A stretch of DNA of 64,000 nt, from positions 744,001 to 808,000 of the forward strand of contig NC_027864.1 of NCBI RefSeq assembly GCF_000187245.1. The letters run 5' to 3'. Source of the DNA: Ogataea parapolymorpha DL-1 (lineage: Eukaryota; Ascomycota; Pichiomycetes; Pichiales; Pichiaceae). Below the pieces are notes generated by a model that was not told where the DNA came from, made no database searches, and was given only the letters and a program-made list of their open reading frames with translations. Positions 25,232-33,920 of the stretch are shown in pieces. Both the position numbers and the translations under genes were made by a program. Each line of letters starts with the position of its first letter. Position 1 is the stretch's first letter.

Positions 25232-25816
25232 TTACACTTTTCGTTTGGACAGCCCATCGTACTCATCAGACAGCGCCGAAGCCTGTGACTTAAGGTTCTC
25301 AATTGTCTCGTCCTGCTGGGCGATTTTGGATTTGAGCTCCTCGACCTTTTTATCGTCCACTGTGTCCAAGCTGTCAATGTTGTCTTTCTTCTGGCTCTCT
25401 GCCAATTTTTCCTTGACGGCAAGTAACTCAAACACCAATGAGAAAGTCCGGTTGACGATCAGGGTCTGGAACAGGGTGAAGCCACAGAGATAGACGTTCC
25501 TCTGGGCATAAAACCGTTTGGCCTGGATCTCAGAGCGAGACTCGTGGATACCCACTGCGCCGGCGATAGGACTGTCCTGTTGCGATTGAAGCTCGTTGGT
25601 GACGGTTTTCATTCTGTTGAGCGCGTCAAGGAACAGCACGAGCACAAACCCAAGAACACATTTCGTTGTGATTTGGAAATGCTGCGAGTGGAACGGACCG
25701 CTCAATGTCTTGAGCAGCGGCTTGCGGAACTTGCTAGGCAAGGGCAAGGAGATGAGGGCAAACAGAGCAACCTCAAAGATCAAAAGTGCAAAGACAAGGT
25801 TGTAATGAAGAGGCAT
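25232..25816 (-). CDS. YET3: BAP31-like ER membrane protein (Yet1/Yet3 family)
   Basis: 194 aa. Three hydrophobic segments (about 5-25, 45-62, 100-120) precede a C-terminal cytosolic coiled coil (about 130-190, KEKLAESQKKDNIDSLDTVD, KIAQQDETIENLKSQ) and a basic C-terminus, SKRKV. This is the BAP31/Yet architecture. These ER proteins associate with the translocon and, in yeast, influence Opi1/Scs2-dependent INO1 regulation. S. cerevisiae Yet3 (YDL072C) is 203 aa and lies close to RPL31A, fitting the block seen here. Yet1 is the alternative paralogue. Confidence 0.88.
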   Translation of the reverse strand: MPLHYNLVFALLIFEVALFALISLPLPSKFRKPLLKTLSGPFHSQHFQITTKCVLGFVLVLFLDALNRMKTVTNELQSQQDSPIAGAVGIHESRSEIQAKRFYAQRNVYLCGFTLFQTLIVNRTFSLVFELLAVKEKLAESQKKDNIDSLDTVDDKKVEELKSKIAQQDETIENLKSQASALSDEYDGLSKRKV

Positions 25817-25926
25817 TATGAACGAGTTGAAAATATTCCAAGATTGCTAAAATCCAAATATTTTTTAATGACGTCTCGAAAACTACTATTCTATATTATA
25901 CTCCCCTATTCTATTATTACAACTTC

Positions 25927-27156
25927 CTAATGCGTCGAATGTCCACGGTGATATTTAAGACCATTCAAGTTCTTGTATCTCTTGCCACACACCTCGCAGC
26001 GGTACGGCTTGTCTTTCTCCATACCCATGCCATCAGGATAAGGAGCGTCGCTCTCTGGATCAATGACGGAAAAGGTACCGTCGGGATTGGCCCGGAGAGT
26101 CTGGTTTTGGTGGCCGTGCAGCCGATGGTATTTGAGACCGTTCTGATTCTTGTAGTTCTTATCACAACCTATCACAGGACACTTAAATGGCCGGCTCTCG
26201 CCTTGCTCCATCACGTACAGATGTCTAGCTGGATCGTCTATGCACACCTCGCTGTCTTCCTCCATATCCTCGTCCTCGTCCATGGCAAACTGGCGAGGAG
26301 AACCTGCCCGCGGAGGTATGGTGTTCGCGTGATTAGAGTGGGGCGTTGGCTGGGAGGAAAGCGGCGACTGTTGTCTCTGGGGCAATTGATTATTGTAGTT
26401 CTGGAACAAGGTCGGGTGCTGTTGTTGGAGGGCGTTCTGGGTCAAAGAACCTTGCGAGTGGTTCAATAAATCCTGTTGCGACTGCTGGTATTGTATATTA
26501 TATCCCAATCTGGACTGCGTGTCGTTATTTGGCTGCTGGTTGAACGAGAAGGTTGCTAGCGAATCAGGGACCCCGTGGCCTTGGCTCTGCTGCGTACGCA
26601 CGTTCGGATCGTGCGACCCCTGGGGTGTTAAAAACACTTCGTTCGTGCTCACCGTATCCATGGCCGTGTTCACCGGTCTGGCTCTTGGCGTCTCCAAGGG
26701 CTGTTCTGGCTGGATGTGCATTTCCTCATAATGCCGGAGCAGATCGTGCAACGTGGGCAGCAGCTGGCCGCAGCAGGAGTAGTCCTTACAGTAGGTGGCC
26801 TCCAGATCAGCCAAGTAGGAGGTATTGTTTATGCTGGGAGAAAAGGCCATGCTCAGGCTATCCGTCCTATTAAGGTTGTCGAAATTATTAGTAATCATGT
26901 GGGTGTTCACCGAGTGGTTGGCTCCCAAAAACGGCGAGAGGTTGTTGTTGTGTGTGTTCTGTTGTTGGTGCGCATGTAACATAACCTCGTCCTTGAGCCA
27001 GGATCCTATAGTCACCGAACCCCATGATATTCCCCCCATCCCCTGGGAGTGCGCTATACTTTCCCTGCGGATGCGTGAATTCTGGTACACGGACCCTGTC
27101 CTGGAAAAGCTAATGTTGATCGGTTGTGTCGAGTCGTTCGCAGTCTGGCCAAACAT
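25927..27156 (-). CDS. SFP1: Sfp1, zinc-finger activator of ribosome biogenesis genes
   Basis: 409 aa. Two C-terminal C2H2 fingers carry the characteristic Sfp1 sequences CPVIGCDKNYKNQNGLKYH (about 326-345) and CEVCGKRYKNLNGLKYH (about 387-403), separated by a linker with NPDGTFSVIDPES. A third possible finger (CCGQLLPTLHDLLRHYEEMH) lies near residue 130. The middle is Gln/Asn-rich. An N-terminal block GGISWGSVTIGSWLKDEVM is likely a conserved interaction motif. Sfp1 carries TOR and PKA signals to ribosomal protein and ribosome biogenesis genes; RPL31, UTP21, PWP1 and TSR2 in this window are of that class. S. cerevisiae SFP1 is YLR403W, inside the same ancestral block, with consistent relative strand. 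Confidence 0.93.
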   Translation of the reverse strand: MFGQTANDSTQPINISFSRTGSVYQNSRIRRESIAHSQGMGGISWGSVTIGSWLKDEVMLHAHQQQNTHNNNLSPFLGANHSVNTHMITNNFDNLNRTDSLSMAFSPSINNTSYLADLEATYCKDYSCCGQLLPTLHDLLRHYEEMHIQPEQPLETPRARPVNTAMDTVSTNEVFLTPQGSHDPNVRTQQSQGHGVPDSLATFSFNQQPNNDTQSRLGYNIQYQQSQQDLLNHSQGSLTQNALQQQHPTLFQNYNNQLPQRQQSPLSSQPTPHSNHANTIPPRAGSPRQFAMDEDEDMEEDSEVCIDDPARHLYVMEQGESRPFKCPVIGCDKNYKNQNGLKYHRLHGHQNQTLRANPDGTFSVIDPESDAPYPDGMGMEKDKPYRCEVCGKRYKNLNGLKYHRGHSTH

Positions 27157-27372
27157 ATCTATCTAATTAGACAGCTCTTCCTTTTTGCCATTCCAAAAAA
27201 CCAAATTACCTAACTGGGTGCATCGTCGGCCTACGGAAAACAGGGGTTATGTAGCCCGGCCGAAAGCCTCGCTCGTCTCCCGCCCCAAATTTTTAAATCG
27301 AGCCGCTCAATTTTCCCGGTCTGGAAAAGCTGATATCCACTCGCGCATATACGTTAGACCAATTTCATTTAC

Positions 27373-28122
27373 ATGAGTGTATATCAGTATGGCAAGTTTC
27401 TTTTGTTTGGCGACTCTATCACGCAGTACTCGTCCAAACAGATAATAGAGCCCGACAATGGCCGGATCCAGTTTTCTATTGCTGCTGCCCTGACCAACGA
27501 CTACCAAAGGAAGCTAGAGGTCATCACCAGGGGCTTTGACGGCTACAATTCCGAGCAGGCCCTGCATATTCTGCCTGAAATTTTGAAATACGAGCACGAC
27601 ACAAAGCCTGTTGAGGAGCAGATCAAGATAGCCTGGATATTTTTCGGCACCAACGACTCGAGCGTCGGTGGCAACCACGTTCAGCACGTGCCGATTGACC
27701 GCTACGCAGAAAATATGGAGACTATGATCAAAATGCTTCAGTCGCGCGGGATAAAAGTAATTGCGATCAAGCCGGGAACACACGACGAGACGCTGGCTGA
27801 TGAAGCAAAGCAACGAGAAAGGGCCAAGAGAAGCAACCAGCTGCAGAAACAGTACGGAGACGTTTTGGGCGAGGTCTGTGGCAAACTGGAGGTTCCTTCC
27901 GTGGACCTGTACGATCTGTTTATCAACTCTGGACTCTCCAGTGCTGATCTCCTGAGTGACGGAATCCATTTCACTGGAACTGCATACCAGCTGATGTATA
28001 ATGAGCTGATGAAAGTCATATCTGCATACTATCCCGCCCTCCATCCTGACAACATCCCGCTGAAGCTGCCACCGTGGAGAGAAGCTACGCTCGATAAACT
28101 AAAGGCATATAGATCTAACTAG
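27373..28122 (+). CDS. IAH1: Isoamyl acetate-hydrolysing esterase (SGNH hydrolase)
   Basis: 249 aa. SGNH/GDSL blocks: FGDSITQ with nucleophile Ser15; the glycine of block II in RGFDGYNS; GTNDSS (block III Asn); and SDGIHFTGTAYQ with the catalytic Asp and His near the C-terminus. No signal peptide, so probably cytosolic. Length matches S. cerevisiae Iah1 (238 aa), which hydrolyses acetate esters and sets the balance of isoamyl acetate. Divergent from SFP1 over 216 bp. Confidence 0.9.
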   Translation: MSVYQYGKFLLFGDSITQYSSKQIIEPDNGRIQFSIAAALTNDYQRKLEVITRGFDGYNSEQALHILPEILKYEHDTKPVEEQIKIAWIFFGTNDSSVGGNHVQHVPIDRYAENMETMIKMLQSRGIKVIAIKPGTHDETLADEAKQRERAKRSNQLQKQYGDVLGEVCGKLEVPSVDLYDLFINSGLSSADLLSDGIHFTGTAYQLMYNELMKVISAYYPALHPDNIPLKLPPWREATLDKLKAYRSN

Positions 28123-28199
28123 ATGTAAATGGCTACTCCTTATCCAAAATCTTTTTTTCGTCATCTTCGAATTTTTTGGCTTTTCTTAATTTATTACTC

Positions 28200-29714
28200 A
28201 TGACTAGCATCTCCTTGGGAGAAGTCATATATATGTCATGCAAGCCCATGTTCAAGATCTACTTCTTGATTGGGGTGGGGTTCTGGCTGGCACGCAAAAA
28301 CATATTATCTGTGGATACCACTAAAAATATCAGCAGTATAGCTATTATGGTGACCATGCCTGCGTTGCTGTTTAACAAGATCGTTACCAATATCGACAAC
28401 TCTGATATTGCCCAGATCGGAACGATAGCGTTTCTGGGGATATTCAACATGCTGGGAGGTGGTCTGATGTGTTTTTTGGCGGGTCTGGTCACCAGATGCC
28501 CCAAGCGGTGGTATGGAGGCCTCATCAGCGTGGGGATGTTCCCCAATATCTCTGACTTGCCGATCGCCTATCTGCAAAGTTTGGAGTCATCTGGGATTGT
28601 TCCTGACGTTGACCGTGGCGTGGCGTTCAATTGCATTTACACGGTGATTCAGCTGATCGGCCAATTCAATTGTGGCCTTTACAAGTTGATCGAGTGGGAT
28701 TTTCGAGATGCATTTAAAAATGCGGGCGACAAAAAACCGGCCGACGAGGAGCAGACGGTATCGACGTCCGCATCTCCAGAGTCGATTCAGCATACCAACT
28801 GTTCGAACTCACTTACCAGCATCAGCTCCTCAGTCGATGAAAACGACACAGATGAAAATCAGCCACACTCTTTGAGAGAGAAACGAACCGGCCGTAGAAG
28901 TTCATGGTCTACGGCGCGAAGGAGCCTTGATCTTAGGCGAACGGAGAGCGCATGTTCTGGTACCTCTCTAAGGGAGATGCCCACAGAGAACATGGCGGAC
29001 ATGGTGCGACAATACTCGCGTTTCGACGAGCTCGCGACTGGATCTGTGAAGGTCAACGACCCGGCAGATCTGCAGGTTGCCCCAAAAACAACGCCTTCTG
29101 AGTCAAAAGGCGTCTGGCCGCTAGCGAAGTCCTTTATTTTCCTGCTTTTGGATAGTTTCCGCAAGCCTATCTCGCTGACTGTCGTGATTAGTCTAATAAT
29201 TTGCATGATTCCCTGGGTGAAAGCCCTCTTCGTCACGACCAATCAAGCTCATATCAGTCCTGCACCAGACGGACTACCCCCGCTTTCCTTTATGATGGAC
29301 ATCTCATCTTATATCGGAGCAGCACAGGTTCCTTTCGGTTTGCTTATTTTGGGTGCTACCATTGGCAGGCTGGAAATTAGAGATATCCCACTGTCGCGGT
29401 GGAGAACTCCACTAGCAGTAACTTCTGTGCGCCTTGTGCTGCTCCCCATTGTGGGATGTGCGCTTGACTCCAAAGTCAACAAAGACGGACTCTTCTACAA
29501 CGAACCAATTCTTCACTTTGTGTCAAACATCGTTTTTTGCATGCCTCCAGCTACGTCCAACATTTACCTGACTGCATTTTACACTCCTCCCGATTACGAG
29601 GACCACATCCAGGTTGACTGCCTGGCATTAGCATACATCTGTCACTACGTTGCGCTTGTTGTTTGTCTGCCGTTCACCGCAGCTTACACTCTTAAGGTTC
29701 CGCTCAAATATTAG
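28200..29714 (+). CDS. Auxin efflux carrier-like membrane transporter (ECM3 family)
   Basis: 504 aa from the ATG at 28200. A TTG 24 bp upstream is not used. Hydrophobic segments cluster at the N-terminus (IYFLIGVGFWLARKN, TKNISSIAIMVTMPALLFNK, GTIAFLGIFNMLGGGLMCFL) and C-terminus (about 325-500). They are separated by a hydrophilic, Ser-rich loop of about 130 residues, the layout of the auxin-efflux-carrier (PIN-like, PF03547-type) family. The S. cerevisiae relatives Ecm3 and Ynl095c are of uncertain function, probably in the ER. Substrate unknown. Confidence 0.82.
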   Translation: MTSISLGEVIYMSCKPMFKIYFLIGVGFWLARKNILSVDTTKNISSIAIMVTMPALLFNKIVTNIDNSDIAQIGTIAFLGIFNMLGGGLMCFLAGLVTRCPKRWYGGLISVGMFPNISDLPIAYLQSLESSGIVPDVDRGVAFNCIYTVIQLIGQFNCGLYKLIEWDFRDAFKNAGDKKPADEEQTVSTSASPESIQHTNCSNSLTSISSSVDENDTDENQPHSLREKRTGRRSSWSTARRSLDLRRTESACSGTSLREMPTENMADMVRQYSRFDELATGSVKVNDPADLQVAPKTTPSESKGVWPLAKSFIFLLLDSFRKPISLTVVISLIICMIPWVKALFVTTNQAHISPAPDGLPPLSFMMDISSYIGAAQVPFGLLILGATIGRLEIRDIPLSRWRTPLAVTSVRLVLLPIVGCALDSKVNKDGLFYNEPILHFVSNIVFCMPPATSNIYLTAFYTPPDYEDHIQVDCLALAYICHYVALVVCLPFTAAYTLKVPLKY

Positions 29715-29724
29715 ATCGCCGACG

Positions 29725-29744
29725 TTCATCGACGCGTCGATGAA
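29725..29744. promoter_or_regulatory. 20-bp perfect palindrome with ACGCGT core before seipin gene
   Basis: TTCATCGACG followed directly by its reverse complement CGTCGATGAA. Centred on ACGCGT, it lies 11 bp after the ECM3-like stop and 46-65 bp before the seipin ATG. It could be a dimeric factor site (MBF-like core) or a 3'-end hairpin of the upstream transcript. Confidence 0.5.
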
Positions 29745-29789
29745 ATAAATAACATTTGTATTTAACAAGCATTCTCGCTTTGTCTGCGC

Positions 29790-30938
29790 ATGATAATAAG
29801 CCTCTCGTGGCCCTTGCTATTCACTAGAACGACGCTGTACGCAGCTTTGGTACTGGCGTCGGTTTTTCTTGTTTTGCTGCCCTGGTCGATTGTTTCCTTT
29901 TGGTATTTTTACGGTCGCTTAATTCCAACGCCTATTTACGAGCAGACAGTCCACCTGAACTACGAGCTGCGTGAACGCGGGCCATACCAGATATTCAACG
30001 CGGCAGATTTTTTCGTGCATCTTGCCGCAGTCAAAAACGACAATTTATTCAACGACCCGGTGTCAAAATACGAGTTCTATCTGTCTTTCGAGACAAAATG
30101 TTTAAGTTCCTCGAAAACCATTGTTGGATCCAGATTTTCGGTTCTCGACGACACCATTTTGAACGAGGAGCTCAAGCCGTGGGAATTGAACCTGGAACAT
30201 GTGAGTCTGAAGTCGAAGTTTGTCAACTTGTGGCCAATAACCGACAATCTCAAAAGATCGTTGCAATTTTCTTCTGGCTCCAACAGACCGCGTAGCATTG
30301 AGTGGCAATGGCCGCGTTCCCGTTCCCTTTGCAACGAGCAAAAACCCATTGTGGATGCTCCATCAAGTTCGTGGAGATTCTGGAATAGCCATAAAAACAC
30401 ACAGATAGAAGGAGGTGGAGGCGAGGTGGTTCCTGGCATGGGCATCTATTATGTCAACACACAATATTTCACGCTCGATTGCCAGGAAAACCATTCGTTT
30501 CTGCCTCCTCTAATAGAGAAACATGTGGCACCTCCTGAACTCGCAAATAAACTGCATTACTCACCTACCTATAAACTTCACCTGCTGTCGCTTCAGCCGC
30601 CTGCACAGTCGCTTGTGTGGCCAACATCGAGCTACAATGATATTTTGGAGAATTCCAGGCACATGAAGTTTGTCCTGGAGCTCAACCAGAACCAGGCGTT
30701 CCTAGAAAACGCAAAATTGCAGGTGGTGATGAAATACAACGGCCTCCGATGGTACTTGGCCCAATATCCTACGCTTTCGTTTATTATTGGAGTTCTCATC
30801 TGCTGGACGGTTAGCTCTGTCGTCTGTGTTGCTGTGAGTGCATTTATATTCTCCTACTACAAGCAAACCGTGCCACCGATCAAACAGGACGAAACAATGA
30901 CAAATCTAGACTCGCTACTAAAAGGTGTCGAACACTGA
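29790..30938 (+). CDS. SEI1: Seipin-like ER/lipid droplet protein
   Basis: 382 aa. A transmembrane helix near the N-terminus (about 15-40, LYAALVLASVFLVLLPWSIV) and another near the C-terminus (about 325-352, FIIGVLICWTVSSVVC) flank a lumenal domain of about 280 residues, with both tails in the cytosol. The segment just after the first helix (IYEQTVHLNYEL) matches the seipin start of the lumenal beta-sandwich. Seipin marks ER sites of lipid droplet formation. S. cerevisiae Sei1 (285 aa, YLR404W) lies between SFP1 and DUS4. Here the gene is nearby but with opposite relative strand, suggesting a local rearrangement. Identification rests on topology, size and neighbourhood. Confidence 0.72.
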   Translation: MIISLSWPLLFTRTTLYAALVLASVFLVLLPWSIVSFWYFYGRLIPTPIYEQTVHLNYELRERGPYQIFNAADFFVHLAAVKNDNLFNDPVSKYEFYLSFETKCLSSSKTIVGSRFSVLDDTILNEELKPWELNLEHVSLKSKFVNLWPITDNLKRSLQFSSGSNRPRSIEWQWPRSRSLCNEQKPIVDAPSSSWRFWNSHKNTQIEGGGGEVVPGMGIYYVNTQYFTLDCQENHSFLPPLIEKHVAPPELANKLHYSPTYKLHLLSLQPPAQSLVWPTSSYNDILENSRHMKFVLELNQNQAFLENAKLQVVMKYNGLRWYLAQYPTLSFIIGVLICWTVSSVVCVAVSAFIFSYYKQTVPPIKQDETMTNLDSLLKGVEH

Positions 30939-30982
30939 AAATTTAAACGGACAAACTGTTTGTTGTATATTATGCATGTATA

Positions 30983-33697
30983 TCAGTACGCGTTGGGCTT
31001 TTCGGGAGCCTCTGAAAGCAGCACTGGAATGGAGACAGCCAGGCTGTCGCTGAATAAATATAGTGCAGCATCTGTTGGAGTACTTGTTCCAGAAGCAGAA
31101 TCGAGTCTTTGCTTGACAAACTGCTCAAACTCGTGAGCAATCTTGTTGTACTCATAGACAGCATTCGTGTAAGTAGCCTTAAAAGGGAGTGGTTGGAGAG
31201 CGAGTTCTGCTGTGACCATAGGCATGGCGGATCTGAACTGGAAATCTAAGCTTCTTGAGTCTTGAGAGTCCATGTCTATATCGTCATCACTGCAGATACT
31301 TCCACCACAAATATCTAGGCCAAGTCCTGGAAGTTTAGGTCTTGCGTTATAATACGGTGACTCTTCGCTGTTGAACTTAGTGACATTGAAGTCTTGCAGC
31401 TGTTTGAGAGAATCGTGGATTTTGTTCTCGTTCACCACTAGCTGGAACTTGTAGATTGGTTTCCCCAGTTCTGGAGGCCTCATCAACAGCTCAACGGGTA
31501 AGTTTTGCCTGTTGTTTGGCTCGTTGCTGGTGTCAATAAACTCTACCGAAGACAGCGATGACTGAGGTGAACTGTATGTGGTAGCGGAAGAAAGAATGCT
31601 TGGTGATGAGGACTTCGAAGACAAAGTCAATGAGGAAGTCGATGGAGGAAGAAGCGAGCTTTGAGAGGAGAATGTCGATTGCCCTGACACGGCCGTTGGC
31701 GGAGGAATGTTCACGGATTCTGACTGTGTGGAGTCCACGTCGCTGTCCTTCTTCTTGAAAAACTTTGAAACCCAGTGGCTTGCTAGCTTCGACCTCTTGC
31801 TCGTCATGGACGTTGTAGAAGCATAAGAGGCAGAAGAAGAGAGACTAGTTGTCGAGTTGCCCACAGACAGGTTGGCACAGGTGTAAATTGCATCATCCAG
31901 GATTTCGTAAGGATGCGACCTGACAATGTCTCTCTTTGACGGATCGTCTCTAGGACCTGCGCTCACAATAGCCAACTTCTTGTTCAGAAGCGGGTCGGTA
32001 GGAACCACGGGGATCTTTTCTGAAACACTGTAACTCTGGTCTAAACGTGTCTGTATGATCGCCTGGACTTTCTTTCCTGTCATAACATCGGCAAAACTGC
32101 CCTTGGCACTAAGATGTAGAGACTCCAAACCCAAAACTTTCCAAACCATCAAGGTGATATAGTAGCATCTCACCAAGGGCAAGTAGTGACCAAAGAACTT
32201 TGACCAGTTGTCGGAACTCGTGAGATATAATATCATGTTATATTTCAGGGTGTCGTTAGGATCAGAAACCCAATCTGCCTGTGGTGGCTTGCTGGATGGA
32301 AGATAATCCCAAATCTGATACAAAACAGAGAGCGCCTTGAGTTCGCTGTTGATGAACTCCGAGTTGAGCATCTTGAAAATTGTATCGCTCCAGAATTTCC
32401 AATCCAAATCCTGAGTGGCATAGGAATTTGTCTCGTCTATGCTTCTCACAAATCTGACCCATATATCGAAACAGAGGTCGATTCTCTCTGTTTGGAAGAT
32501 CGTAGTCTTGTAGAAAACCAGCTTGAATACAGTGTCAAAACACTTCAGAACTCCGCTCCGGAGACTAGGCTCGAACTCATGGCGGGCGTTCGCCAGGAAG
32601 TCGCGGAGCAGCTTCAGCAACTTATCGACCTGCGATTCTGTGGACTGGCTGCATGTGCGTTGGGCGGCTTGGAAGATTTGGAAATCAACAATCTCGAAAA
32701 TGTGAGTAATCAGATATGCAAAGCCTGGAAGGGCGTAAACTTCCGGAGCGGAAAGCGATTTAGTCTGTTGCACATAGAATGAGATAAGCGTGAGATAATG
32801 ACGTAAAAATGAACAAAACAGGTCAATATTTTCGAGGGACGACCATCTGGTGCACCAAAGTCCGCGCGGGTCGCTAATTCCTGTGATTTTGGCAGATGGC
32901 GGTGTGATCGAGTTAAGAACCTTGTTTTCGAGCTTGTACCTGGTTTGACGAGGCTGCTCGGCAGACTTGATGAGTGGATGAAGGTGTTGTGGGAAATGCG
33001 ACAATGTGGCGTTGATCACGTCCTCAAAGTATTTTTTATCGCGGCCCGGAACAGGCTGGTGAGGTGATTTTTCTCGAACCATCAGGTCGTAGTATTCCTT
33101 GAAATTTTTGACCCTCGAGTTTAGGAGGAACAGGATGCCGCGGGAGAGATCGGGCAGCTTCACAAAGGCGTGGGCAAAGATCTTCCCAACAAAAGCGTTG
33201 ATTGGCAGGTTGATATTCTTCACATCGAGTCTTGCTATGCAGAACTCGAACGTCTCGAGTAGCTGTGTGTTGTGCTGTTTGTAAATCTCAGAGTTCGGGT
33301 CTTTAGAGATCTCTAGCCATTCTTGGCGGCCGACGATTCTGGAAATCGCCTCCAAGTAGCAGTTTCTGTCGATAGACGTCATCTGATGTAGCTCCTTGAC
33401 TGCTGCTAAAAGCGCCTTCCACCAGCGCAAAAGCACGACGGCGAGCTCCAGAAACTGGGTTCTGGATCTTTTGTCGACCGCATCGAGCCGGTGCGCGGAC
33501 CAGGGAGCGCTGGTGTTTCTGAGAAAGGGAAGGAGCGACAGACGTAGGATGTTCGTTTTGGAGGTGTTGTTCCGCTTGTACGAGTGGAACTTGACCAGTG
33601 CATTCTCCAAACGTCTCAAGTTGTCAGATTCCATATTGTTGGCACGAAATCTTGACATACGAGACCCAGGATCACACAACAGGGGAAGTCTGTACAT
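30983..33697 (-). CDS. AHK1: AHK1/YDL073W-like protein (DUF1765 type)
   Basis: 904 aa. The N-terminal 560 residues are helical and conserved in style (ILFLLNSRVKNFKEYYDLM, HLHPLIKSAEQPRQ). Then come a Ser-rich low-complexity region (about 620-730) and a short conserved C-terminal part. No catalytic motif is seen. I associate this pattern with the fungal DUF1765/UPF0592 family, including S. cerevisiae YDL073W/Ahk1, reported to link the Hkr1 osmosensor to the HOG pathway. YDL073W lies next to YET3 in S. cerevisiae, which supports the call. The first ATG overlaps a TATATA run (33697-33702), so translation may begin at Met14 (33658) or Met22 (33634). Confidence 0.75.
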   Translation of the reverse strand: MYRLPLLCDPGSRMSRFRANNMESDNLRRLENALVKFHSYKRNNTSKTNILRLSLLPFLRNTSAPWSAHRLDAVDKRSRTQFLELAVVLLRWWKALLAAVKELHQMTSIDRNCYLEAISRIVGRQEWLEISKDPNSEIYKQHNTQLLETFEFCIARLDVKNINLPINAFVGKIFAHAFVKLPDLSRGILFLLNSRVKNFKEYYDLMVREKSPHQPVPGRDKKYFEDVINATLSHFPQHLHPLIKSAEQPRQTRYKLENKVLNSITPPSAKITGISDPRGLWCTRWSSLENIDLFCSFLRHYLTLISFYVQQTKSLSAPEVYALPGFAYLITHIFEIVDFQIFQAAQRTCSQSTESQVDKLLKLLRDFLANARHEFEPSLRSGVLKCFDTVFKLVFYKTTIFQTERIDLCFDIWVRFVRSIDETNSYATQDLDWKFWSDTIFKMLNSEFINSELKALSVLYQIWDYLPSSKPPQADWVSDPNDTLKYNMILYLTSSDNWSKFFGHYLPLVRCYYITLMVWKVLGLESLHLSAKGSFADVMTGKKVQAIIQTRLDQSYSVSEKIPVVPTDPLLNKKLAIVSAGPRDDPSKRDIVRSHPYEILDDAIYTCANLSVGNSTTSLSSSASYASTTSMTSKRSKLASHWVSKFFKKKDSDVDSTQSESVNIPPPTAVSGQSTFSSQSSLLPPSTSSLTLSSKSSSPSILSSATTYSSPQSSLSSVEFIDTSNEPNNRQNLPVELLMRPPELGKPIYKFQLVVNENKIHDSLKQLQDFNVTKFNSEESPYYNARPKLPGLGLDICGGSICSDDDIDMDSQDSRSLDFQFRSAMPMVTAELALQPLPFKATYTNAVYEYNKIAHEFEQFVKQRLDSASGTSTPTDAALYLFSDSLAVSIPVLLSEAPEKPNAY

Positions 33698-33920
33698 ATA
33701 TAGGGAAGCCTCTTGTTTGACACAATGCTACGTTCAATTAGCACCCTCACGACCTATTACCTAATTCCAGCTATGTAGAGTGTCGAAAATTCTAAAAATG
33801 AAACGATATCCAGAAAAAAAATATTGTTCTCGAACAAAGCGGAAAAATAGCTATGACGATTTTGTGCATATGTGCTTCAGTGCTTGTTCTGGGAATGCCG
33901 GAAGATCCAAATAGTGAGTG

